12,045 nt of DNA from Chloroflexota bacterium (GTDB lineage Bacteria > Chloroflexota > Anaerolineae > Anaerolineales > Villigracilaceae): contig JAKAMM010000029.1 of the NCBI GenBank assembly GCA_021812905.1, positions 1 through 12,045 of the forward strand, written 5' to 3'. The notes below the pieces were generated by a model that had not been told where the DNA came from, ran no database searches, and was given only the letters and a program-made list of their open reading frames with translations. A program made the translations under genes and the position numbers. Shown here one piece after another: positions 6,878 to 12,045 of this stretch; the stretch's first letter is position 1; each line of letters begins with the position of its first letter.

Positions 6878-7540
6878 ATGCTTGAACCGATTCTTGAAAC
6901 CATTCATCTGTCTTACTCCGTTCCCTACTTCGCCCAGGTTGCCAGCCCGGAGTTGGCTGAATCTATCTTTGTGCATGGATTAGATCCAATACAAGACCCG
7001 CATTGGGCCGAAAGTGGAGCAGAAACTCCGCAGGAATATGCCTATTGGGTTGAACGCGCCTGCGGAGTAGCCTGCTTGAAAATGTGCGTGGAAGCTGCCG
7101 GCGGCTCGATACGATCGCTTGTGGATTGGGCGCGCCTCGGCCTGGAGCGAGGCGGCTATTTGGTTCGCCACAACGCGGACGGCAGTATTCAGGAAGTGGG
7201 TTGGGTACATGGCGTGCTGGCTGAAATGGCACAAGAAAACGGTCTGAAAGCGGAAGCCCGTCCAGCCAGCGTGGAAGAAATCCCGGCATTTTTGCGGCAG
7301 GGATCCATGGTGATTGCTTCTGTTTCATACGAGGCTGGGGATGACCGCCTGCCCATTACCCGGCAGGGTGGGCACCTCATGGTCGTGGTGGGCGCGGAAT
7401 GTGTGGATGGCCGCCCGCATGCTTTTTATGTTAACAATCCTTCGGGGCGGCGAGCTGAACTACAGGCTGGCGCGCGCCTGTCGCTTGAACGTTTTGCAGC
7501 AGCATACAGTGGACGTATTATTGTTATCGGGCGAGCATAG
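6878..7540 (+). CDS. C39-like (peptidase_C39_2) cysteine peptidase family protein
   Basis: The ATG at 6878 gives 220 residues. A TTG at 6866 in frame would add 4, but it lies too close to the predicted transcript start. The order of motifs is that of C39-like papain-fold peptidases. Q20 in VPYFAQ is the oxyanion-hole Gln, C62 in ERACGVACLKM the nucleophile, H166 in GGHLMVVVG the catalytic His, and N186/N187 in FYVNNPSG the third residue. There is no signal peptide or membrane segment, so it appears cytoplasmic, unlike secreted members. It lacks the ABC-transporter domains of bacteriocin-processing C39 proteins. Divergence from alanine racemase and proximity to a D-aminopeptidase hint at peptide or murein-peptide processing, but the substrate is unknown. 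Confidence 0.8.
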   Translation: MLEPILETIHLSYSVPYFAQVASPELAESIFVHGLDPIQDPHWAESGAETPQEYAYWVERACGVACLKMCVEAAGGSIRSLVDWARLGLERGGYLVRHNADGSIQEVGWVHGVLAEMAQENGLKAEARPASVEEIPAFLRQGSMVIASVSYEAGDDRLPITRQGGHLMVVVGAECVDGRPHAFYVNNPSGRRAELQAGARLSLERFAAAYSGRIIVIGRA

Positions 7541-7724
7541 TCAGCATTCTTTGAGTTCATCGGTGGTTAAAACGAATTTTATGAATTACTCTAACGCTAA
7601 CATAATTTTTGCGCAATCCGTGCCAAAAATCGGAAAACGGCAAAAATAATTTCGTTGTGGCGCTTTATCCTGTGCTGGGAAAAAGAGTAGAACCACAATC
7701 TGTAATTGATTACTAAAACGCACT
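7541..7724. other. AT-rich spacer without recognisable gene
   Basis: Nothing here resembles a gene. The overlapping frames are short, low-complexity readings of AT-rich DNA. The only structure I see is AAAAGAGT near 7681-7688 with its complement ACTCTTTT near 7722-7729, too far apart to be a normal terminator. No clear terminator for the C39-like gene is present. Confidence 0.4.
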
Positions 7725-7733
7725 CTTTTGGGA

Positions 7734-7978
7734 TCAGTTTTTGTATAAAAATGTGTGCCCTACTGAAAACCCGGTCAGCTCGATGGCTGGCCAATCCGCA
7801 ATGGTGCGCGCGAGTTTGAGGATGCGGTGATAAGCACGCGCCGACAAATTAATTTGACTCATTGCCGTGCGCATCAGGCTCTGACCTTCATCCTGTAACT
7901 GACAAAATTGACGAATCTCCCCGATGCGCATGTCCTTATTTCCGAAGATGTTTGACCATAAATTTGCTTATGAGTTTT
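7734..7978 (-). pseudogene. comM: YifB/ComM Mg-chelatase-like protein, C-terminal remnant
   Basis: On the minus strand, residues from about 7950 read NKDMRIGEIRQFC, then QLQDEGQSLMRTAMSQ, LSARAYHRILKLARTIAD. This is the C-terminal helical domain of the YifB/ComM AAA+ family, in which LSARA-HRILK-ARTIAD is diagnostic. Intact proteins are about 500 residues, so more than 80 percent is missing. A TAA in frame at 7978-7976 closes the upstream side. After IAD (about 7798) the expected continuation appears in the next frame (LASHRAD...AHIFIQ), suggesting a one-base deletion. ComM acts as a branch-migration helicase in natural transformation; this fragment cannot do so. It marks a former comM locus or a broken insertion end. 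Confidence 0.75.
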
Positions 7979-8021
7979 CGTAAGCGTTGCTGTCGTGCGG
8001 ATGTGTAACTTATAAAACAGC

Positions 8022-8055
8022 AAAATTCCCCGCACTTAATTAAAAGTACGGGGAA
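8022..8055 (-). terminator. Rho-independent terminator downstream of hypE
   Basis: TTCCCCG at 8026-8032 pairs with CGGGGAA at 8049-8055. After one C/A mismatch, ACTT (8034-8037) pairs with AAGT (8044-8047) around a 6-nt loop. On the minus strand the stem is followed at once by TTTTGCTGTTTT (8025-8014), whereas the plus side is followed by AAAGCG, so it serves minus-strand transcripts. It lies about 210 nt past the hypE stop, implying a long 3' untranslated region. Confidence 0.65.
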
Positions 8056-8096
8056 AGCGAATTGATTGTTTATCGGTATGCCTTTGCGAAGCATAG

Positions 8097-8213
8097 CGCC
8101 ATATATGGCGAAACAATGCGAATTTATAGAAGTTTATCGTATTTGGGCAAAATTAGCGCGGTATAAGTTGTGCAGGTCTGAACTTATACCCGTATATTCG
8201 ATATATACCGCGC
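8097..8213. repeat. Cluster of nested inverted repeats
   Basis: Three perfect inverted repeats lie within 117 bp. The first is a 14-bp palindrome, CGCCATATATGGCG (8097-8110). The second is GGTATAAGTT (8160-8169) with AACTTATACC (8181-8190), loop 11 nt. The third is GCGCGGTATA (8156-8165) with TATACCGCGC (8204-8213). The last two share bases 8160-8165, so they cannot form together in full. A small TATAT-TCG-ATATA hairpin (8193-8205) sits between. No coding frame explains them. The element lies between the hypE stop and its terminator, so it would be transcribed as part of the hyp 3' untranslated region. Confidence 0.6.
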
Positions 8214-8267
8214 AAAGCTTATCTTCATGGAATTATAGGGTTGGTTAGAAACCATTTAGGCATGTTG

Positions 8268-9326
8268 TTAGCAAATTCTTGGCAATAATTCTCCCGCTGG
8301 CAGATCAACCATGCGTGAGCCACCAATACTCGTCTTTGCCACAACCAGCCCAGGATGTTCTGCGACTACAGACCCAATACGCGCAGCCTCTTTGCCGAAT
8401 GGATGTGCATGCATGGCTTCAAGTACAGGCTCCACCTGACTTTCAGGAACGATGGCGATCAGTTTGCCTTCATTGGCGATGTAGAACGGATCCAGGCCCA
8501 GCATTTCACAAGCCGCTTTGACTTCCCGGTGTACCGGGACCTTATTCTCTTCGAATTCAAAGCCTACATTCGAGGCTGACGCCAACTCATTGAGCACTGC
8601 AGATAAGCCGCCGCGCGTGGCATCGCGCAGGCAGTGAATATCTTTGGTCACATTCAGCATCGCCTTGACCAGACCATTCAGCGGCACGGTATCACTGCGA
8701 ATCTCAGTCTCGAATTGCAGGCCCTCGCGCACGGACATGATGGCAATGCCATGATCTCCCATCGTGCCGCTAACGATTACCGCGTCACCCGGTTGAGCAT
8801 TCTTGGGCGAGATGCCCACGCCTTCGGGCACGAGGCCAATTCCTGTGGTGTTGATATATAAACCGTCACCATGACCTTTGTTCACCACTTTTGTATCGCC
8901 GGTAATCAACTGGACTCCCGCCTCACTACAAGCATCCGCAACTGAGGCGACGATCCGGCCCAGGCTTTCCATGGCTAGCCCCTCCTCCAAGATGAAGCCG
9001 GAACTCAGGAACATGGGACGCGCGCCGCTCATCGCCAAATCGTTGACCGTGCCGTTGACCGCCAGTTCGCCAATATCACCGCCAGGGAAAAACAGCGGAC
9101 TGACCACGAACGAGTCAGTGGTGAAAGCCAGCCGCGCACCATTAACGTTGAACACAGCCGAGTCGCCCATCTGGTTGAGCAGGTCATTTTCAAAGGCTGG
9201 CGCGAACATGTGCTGGATCAGGTCGGCCATCATCCTGCCGCCACTGCCGTGTCCCATCACGATGGTTGGATAATTTTGCAAGGGGACTGGGCAGGTCCAA
9301 TTCATGAGATCAAACTTCGAGTTCAT
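8268..9326 (-). CDS. hypE: Hydrogenase maturation protein HypE (carbamoyl dehydratase)
   Basis: HypE converts the carbamoyl group loaded on its C-terminal cysteine by HypF into a thiocyanate and passes cyanide to the HypC-HypD iron. The 352-residue protein has the PurM/AIR-synthase-like fold motifs: [15 protein letters not shown] near 23-37, [42 protein letters not shown] and [14 protein letters not shown]. It ends in GELLPRIC, the required terminal cysteine. I chose the ATG at 9326 because GGCGGAG lies 5 nt upstream and the protein then has family length. A reading from 9434 would only add antisense-like residues inside hypD. It overlaps the 3' end of hypD by 17 bp in another frame, suggesting translational coupling. 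It is the last gene of the operon. Confidence 0.95.
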   Translation of the reverse strand: MNSKFDLMNWTCPVPLQNYPTIVMGHGSGGRMMADLIQHMFAPAFENDLLNQMGDSAVFNVNGARLAFTTDSFVVSPLFFPGGDIGELAVNGTVNDLAMSGARPMFLSSGFILEEGLAMESLGRIVASVADACSEAGVQLITGDTKVVNKGHGDGLYINTTGIGLVPEGVGISPKNAQPGDAVIVSGTMGDHGIAIMSVREGLQFETEIRSDTVPLNGLVKAMLNVTKDIHCLRDATRGGLSAVLNELASASNVGFEFEENKVPVHREVKAACEMLGLDPFYIANEGKLIAIVPESQVEPVLEAMHAHPFGKEAARIGSVVAEHPGLVVAKTSIGGSRMVDLPAGELLPRIC

Positions 9327-10428
9327 TTTTCTCCGCCAATGCGTAACGACCATATCGGTAATAAGCCGCGCAGGCACCTTCTGAGGAAACCATGGTGGCT
9401 CCCAACGGGCTTTGAGGTGTACATTCCTTTCCAAAGGCGGGACACAGATTGGGTTTCCTCAAACCCTGGAGCACGAGCCCGCTGATACACAAACTGGATT
9501 CCTGTGTTGCAATCGTCTGTATTTCGGGAAAGCGCAACTCAGCATCATATTCAGCAAATTCTGTCCGCAGTTTATATCCACTTTGAGGGATGACGCCAAT
9601 GCCGCGCCACGGTCGGTCGCATGTCTCGAAGACTCGATTGATGATCGCCTGCGCGGGTTTGTTACCATCTCGCAAAACCGAACGAGCGTACGCGTTTTCA
9701 ACTTCGGCGCGTCCCTCTTCCAATTGTTTGACGCATTTCAACACACCGTGCACAATGTCGACCGGCTCGAAGCCAGTCACGACAATCGGCACGTGATATT
9801 TCTCAGCCAGTGGTTCATATTCCCAGTAGCCCATCACTGTGCAGACATGCCCTGCCGCCAGGAAACCATCGACTCGTACCTCAGGAGATTCCATCAAAAC
9901 GCTGATCGCTGCGGGAACGGTGACGTGCGAGACCAACATGGCAAAGTTGTGAATGCCTTGTGCTTTGGCTTGGACCACTGCCATCGCATTCGCGGGTGCA
10001 GTTGTCTCGAAGCCGATGCCAAAGAAGATGACCGTTTTGTCAGGATTTTCACGCGCCACCTTCAGCGCGTCGAGAGGCGAGTAAAGGATGCGGACATCGC
10101 CTCCTGCGGCGCGGACGCTGAACAGGTCCCGCTCTGAACCGGGCACGCGTAACATGTCGCCATAAGATGTGAAGATCACATTCGGGGTAGAGGCGAGGGC
10201 AATCGCTTTGTCCACCTGTTCGAGCGGCGTCACGCAAACCGGACATCCGGGGCCGTGTACCAGTTCGATCTCCGGCGGCAGGAGTTGATCCAGTCCGCTT
10301 TTGATGATCGAATGGGTCTGGCCGCCGCACACCTCCATCAATGTCCAGCGGCGCGTGACGATGCGGCGAACTTCATCGAGCAGTTTTTGTGTCAGTGCAC
10401 CATCGCGATATTCATCAATGAACTTCAT
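9310..10428 (-). CDS. hypD: Hydrogenase maturation protein HypD
   Basis: HypD is the iron-sulfur scaffold on which, with HypC, the Fe(CN)2CO group of [NiFe]-hydrogenase is assembled. This 372-residue protein has the expected motifs: [11 protein letters not shown] (Cys34), [13 protein letters not shown] (Cys62, Cys65), [14 protein letters not shown] and [16 protein letters not shown]. The C-terminal cysteine cluster for the 4Fe-4S centre lies in [24 protein letters not shown] and [12 protein letters not shown]. Its ATG overlaps the hypC stop as ATGA, with GGGAGG 6-7 nt upstream inside hypC. The tight hypC-hypD-hypE overlap fits a stoichiometric complex. Confidence 0.96.
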   Translation of the reverse strand: MKFIDEYRDGALTQKLLDEVRRIVTRRWTLMEVCGGQTHSIIKSGLDQLLPPEIELVHGPGCPVCVTPLEQVDKAIALASTPNVIFTSYGDMLRVPGSERDLFSVRAAGGDVRILYSPLDALKVARENPDKTVIFFGIGFETTAPANAMAVVQAKAQGIHNFAMLVSHVTVPAAISVLMESPEVRVDGFLAAGHVCTVMGYWEYEPLAEKYHVPIVVTGFEPVDIVHGVLKCVKQLEEGRAEVENAYARSVLRDGNKPAQAIINRVFETCDRPWRGIGVIPQSGYKLRTEFAEYDAELRFPEIQTIATQESSLCISGLVLQGLRKPNLCPAFGKECTPQSPLGATMVSSEGACAAYYRYGRYALAEKNELEV

Positions 10429-10685
10429 GGCTGGCCTCCCGCATCCGGTAACTCATTCGCCAGCATGTCCATCTGTTGCAATATTTCCAGAGTCTCGCGC
10501 GCTTCTTTTTCGTCGAGGCGGCTGATGCCAAAGCCGACATGGATGATGGTGTAATCGCCGACTTGAATCTCAGGCAGATATTCCAGACAGGTTTCTTTGA
10601 TCACTCCGCCGAAATCCACTTTGCCCATCTTCATCCCATTGGCTTGATACACTTCAATCACTTTACCGGGGATACCGAGACACAT
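10425..10685 (-). CDS. hypC: Hydrogenase maturation chaperone HypC
   Basis: This small chaperone of 86 residues is slightly longer than many HypC proteins, owing to a C-terminal [11 protein letters not shown] tail. It opens with MCLGIPGKV; the Cys2 (N-terminal after Met removal) binds the iron centre and the hydrogenase large-subunit precursor. The beta-barrel continues as [48 protein letters not shown], which carries the usual VGDYxxxHxGxA/G pattern. GAGGAGG lies about 5 nt before the ATG, directly after the hypA stop. The stop overlaps the hypD start by 4 bp. Confidence 0.96.
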   Translation of the reverse strand: MCLGIPGKVIEVYQANGMKMGKVDFGGVIKETCLEYLPEIQVGDYTIIHVGFGISRLDEKEARETLEILQQMDMLANELPDAGGQP

Positions 10686-10694
10686 ATTACCTCC

Positions 10695-11039
10695 TCAAGT
10701 TTGCACTTCGAGACTATCCAAATAAACGCCGGCGCCGTTCGTCACTTTCAAGGCAAACGCGCCGCATTGCGGGCAGGAAGAAAATAATTCATTGATGGTA
10801 ACATCTTTGTCGCAAGCTGTGCAATGAGCCTGGCCGGGAGCACTATCAAATTCCAGGGTGGCACCTTCCGCGATCGAGCCAGCCGACAAAGAGTCAAAAT
10901 AGAAGCGGATCGAATCCGGTGTGGCGTCTGACAGCGCGCCGATGATGACGCGCACGCGAGTGACGCGCTTGGCGTTGGCTTCCTGCGCGTGTTGCATGGT
11001 ATGAGTGAATAGGTCTTCGGTTAAGCCGCTCTCATGCAT
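10695..11039 (-). CDS. hypA: Hydrogenase nickel incorporation protein HypA
   Basis: HypA (114 residues, normal length) supplies nickel to the large subunit together with HypB. The N-terminal MHE motif is intact (His2 is a nickel ligand). The structural zinc site is four cysteines in two CxxC pairs, C73/C76 (HCTACDKD) and C89/C92 (SSCPQCG). The fold signature VRVIIGALSDATPDSIRFYFDSLSAGSIAEGATLEF is typical. An AAGGAA lies about 7-13 nt before the ATG in the 13-bp gap after the protease gene. hypB, the usual GTPase partner, is not in the window. Confidence 0.95.
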   Translation of the reverse strand: MHESGLTEDLFTHTMQHAQEANAKRVTRVRVIIGALSDATPDSIRFYFDSLSAGSIAEGATLEFDSAPGQAHCTACDKDVTINELFSSCPQCGAFALKVTNGAGVYLDSLEVQT

Positions 11040-11052
11040 CGGTGATAATTCC

Positions 11053-11568
11053 TTATGATGGATTTCCAGACAATGATTTCAAACTGTATCGCTCTGCAAT
11101 CTTTTCTGTGGCGACGACAACAGCCGCTTCAATCGCGGACGAGATGCCGGGCTCGATCATCTGTGGGATTTCGCCTACGTCGCAAACGATGACCGTGACC
11201 TTGACGCCGCAGTCATCCTGCAATTCGCGCAGCATGTTGGACGTTGGGACCTGGTGAAGCGAGAAGTCATCCACTTTGGTGACGGGCAATGACTCGACTG
11301 GAATCTCCGAGACGCTCCCTATTTCCTGTCCCCAATCCACCGCGTCCACGATGACAATTTCCTGCGGACGAGTCTCGCTCAGGCTGACAGTAAAGAGCAC
11401 TTTGCGCGCACCTGTGCCAACGTCAATGGCATAAACATCATCGGGAACATCGAAGTGACGAGAGAGATAGTCAATCACTTCTGGCCCAAAGCCATCGTTA
11501 CCAAATAGCATATTTCCAACGCCGAGGATCAGCACGCGCGCGCGGCAGAAAGAAGGAAGAATATCCAT
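11053..11568 (-). CDS. [NiFe]-hydrogenase maturation endopeptidase (HycI/HybD/FrhD family)
   Basis: This 171-residue protein belongs to the M52-type proteases that clip the C-terminal tail of the hydrogenase large subunit after nickel insertion. The P-site fold begins RVLILGVGNMLFGNDGFGPEVI (11-32). By comparison with E. coli HybD (Glu16, Asp62, His93), the nickel-sensing ligands should be D25, D75 (IVIVDAVDWG) and H105 (FSLHQVP). The usual GDDGFG reads GNDGFG, with Asn at position 24 next to the ligand. The sequence looks closer to proteases of group 3 (F420- or Mvh-type) enzymes than to HyaD, which fits the adjacent large subunit. The ATG has only a weak ribosome site, and an internal GTG at codon 12 is a less likely alternative. 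Confidence 0.9.
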   Translation of the reverse strand: MDILPSFCRARVLILGVGNMLFGNDGFGPEVIDYLSRHFDVPDDVYAIDVGTGARKVLFTVSLSETRPQEIVIVDAVDWGQEIGSVSEIPVESLPVTKVDDFSLHQVPTSNMLRELQDDCGVKVTVIVCDVGEIPQMIEPGISSAIEAAVVVATEKIAERYSLKSLSGNPS

Positions 11569-11577
11569 GAAATGCCT

Positions 11578-11654
11578 AAAGTGGGAAGTGCGAAGTGACT
11601 AAAGTGATTGCATCCCCACTTCGCGCTTTAGTCACTCCACACTTTAGCCACTTT
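11578..11654. repeat. Reiterated AAGTG/CACTT inverted repeats between large subunit and protease genes
   Basis: The 86-bp gap holds several copies of AAGTG on one side and CACTT on the other. The best arm pair is GTGACTAAAG (11595-11604) with CTTTAGTCAC (11626-11635). CGAAGTG (11591-11597) with CACTTCG (11617-11623), and AAAGTGG near 11578-11584 with CCACTTT near 11649-11655, are further pairs. The pairs overlap, so alternative folds exist. It lacks a strong T-run on the minus strand, so it looks like an mRNA processing or stability structure or a dispersed repeat rather than a terminator. Confidence 0.55.
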
Positions 11655-12045
11655 TCAGTTCGTCAGCGTATCAATGATCTTTCCATCGGGCCCGACGATG
11701 TCCAGCTTGACGGGGATCGAGCCGTCGAGTTGATGCGTGGCGCACGAGAGACAAGGATCGTAGGCGCGGATCGCCATCTCGACCATGTTGAGCGTGCCCT
11801 GATCGTACTGGCCGCCCTTGATCAGAGTCTTGGCCGCCTGTTTGACCGACAGGTTGATGGCCGAGTTGTTCTGGCAGGTGGCGACGATCAGGTTGACGTG
11901 AGTCAGCAGACCGTTGTCATCGGTGGTGTAATCGTGGATCAGAGTCCCGCGCGGGGCTTCGACCACACCAATGCCACGCGCGGCGCGCGGCGTCACTTTG
12001 ACACGCGTCTCGCGGCTGGTGATCTCAGGATCGTTCAACAACTGG
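11655..12045 (-). CDS. [NiFe]-hydrogenase large (alpha) subunit, C-terminal part, group 3 type
   Basis: The frame is open to the right edge and covers about 130 C-terminal residues of the nickel-iron catalytic subunit; the 5' part is outside the window. It contains GIGVVEAPRGTLIHDYTTDDNG and NLIVATCQNNSAINLSVKQAAK, the conserved C-terminal half of group 3 (Mvh/Hox/Frh-like) large subunits. Next comes the L2 motif AYDPCLSCATH, whose two cysteines bind Ni and Fe. After the motif His there are 25 residues beginning QLDGSIP. They should be removed by the endopeptidase encoded next, so the gene appears to encode a normal precursor. Subgroup (3a, 3c or 3d) cannot be settled from this part. Confidence 0.93.
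   Translation of the reverse strand, partial: QLLNDPEITSRETRVKVTPRAARGIGVVEAPRGTLIHDYTTDDNGLLTHVNLIVATCQNNSAINLSVKQAAKTLIKGGQYDQGTLNMVEMAIRAYDPCLSCATHQLDGSIPVKLDIVGPDGKIIDTLTN

Noticed and set aside
8156..8213. Integron attC-like recombination site
   Set aside because: The size and folding are suggestive, but the required AAC-to-GTT core box arrangement is not present and no integrase or cassette is seen.
8066..8248. Small plus-strand open frame of 60 residues starting with TTG
   Set aside because: It runs straight through the nested inverted repeats, has no ribosome site and no known motif; the repeats account for its sequence.
9327..9434. Longer start for HypE
   Set aside because: The added 36 residues lie out of frame inside hypD and are not HypE-like; the ATG at 9326 has a good ribosome site.
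9412..10137. 241-residue plus-strand frame inside hypD
   Set aside because: Antisense shadow of a strongly conserved hypD sequence.

Overview
The window looks like chromosomal DNA of an anaerobic bacterium, most likely of the Chloroflexota (Anaerolineae-like). This is an inference from the lipoprotein with an Ala/Pro/Thr-rich linker after its lipobox, the group 3 type [NiFe]-hydrogenase with its hyp genes, and the general protein style. No rRNA, tRNA or CRISPR array is visible.

Left edge (1-727): two gene fragments lie head to head. The C-terminal part of a COG2403 GTPase (cyclic 2,3-diphosphoglycerate synthase-like) is on the minus strand, and the C-terminal third of an NlpC/P60 cell-wall endopeptidase is on the plus strand. 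Both lost their 5' portions at one junction near 470-485, which marks a rearrangement breakpoint or an assembly chimera.

Region 728-5741 (plus strand): a promoter with a near-perfect palindrome between its -35 and -10 precedes an M55 (DppA-type) D-aminopeptidase. It is followed by an oligopeptide-binding lipoprotein, a strong internal terminator hairpin, and two oligopeptide permease subunits. No ATPase gene follows. Together with the NlpC/P60 remnant this resembles the dpp-ykf murein-peptide loci of Bacillus. The enzyme side would release D-amino acids from wall peptides that the transporter imports.

Region 5742-7540: an alanine racemase (minus) is divergent from a C39-like cysteine peptidase (plus). 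Their 38-bp spacer has a palindromic TATAAT box that can be read both ways. The racemase fits the D-Ala theme of the preceding operon.

Region 7541-8267: a gene-poor, AT-richer stretch. It holds a decayed C-terminal piece of a YifB/ComM Mg-chelatase-like gene, a terminator for the minus-strand hyp operon, and a compact element of nested inverted repeats that is not explained by any gene.

Region 8268-12045 (minus strand): a hydrogenase operon read from right to left: large subunit (partial, C-terminus with the DPCxxCxxH motif), endopeptidase that matures it, hypA, hypC, hypD, hypE. The genes are tightly spaced or overlapping. HypC/HypD/HypE build the Fe(CN)2CO centre, HypA delivers nickel, and the protease removes the C-terminal tail of the large subunit. 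hypB and hypF are not in the window.
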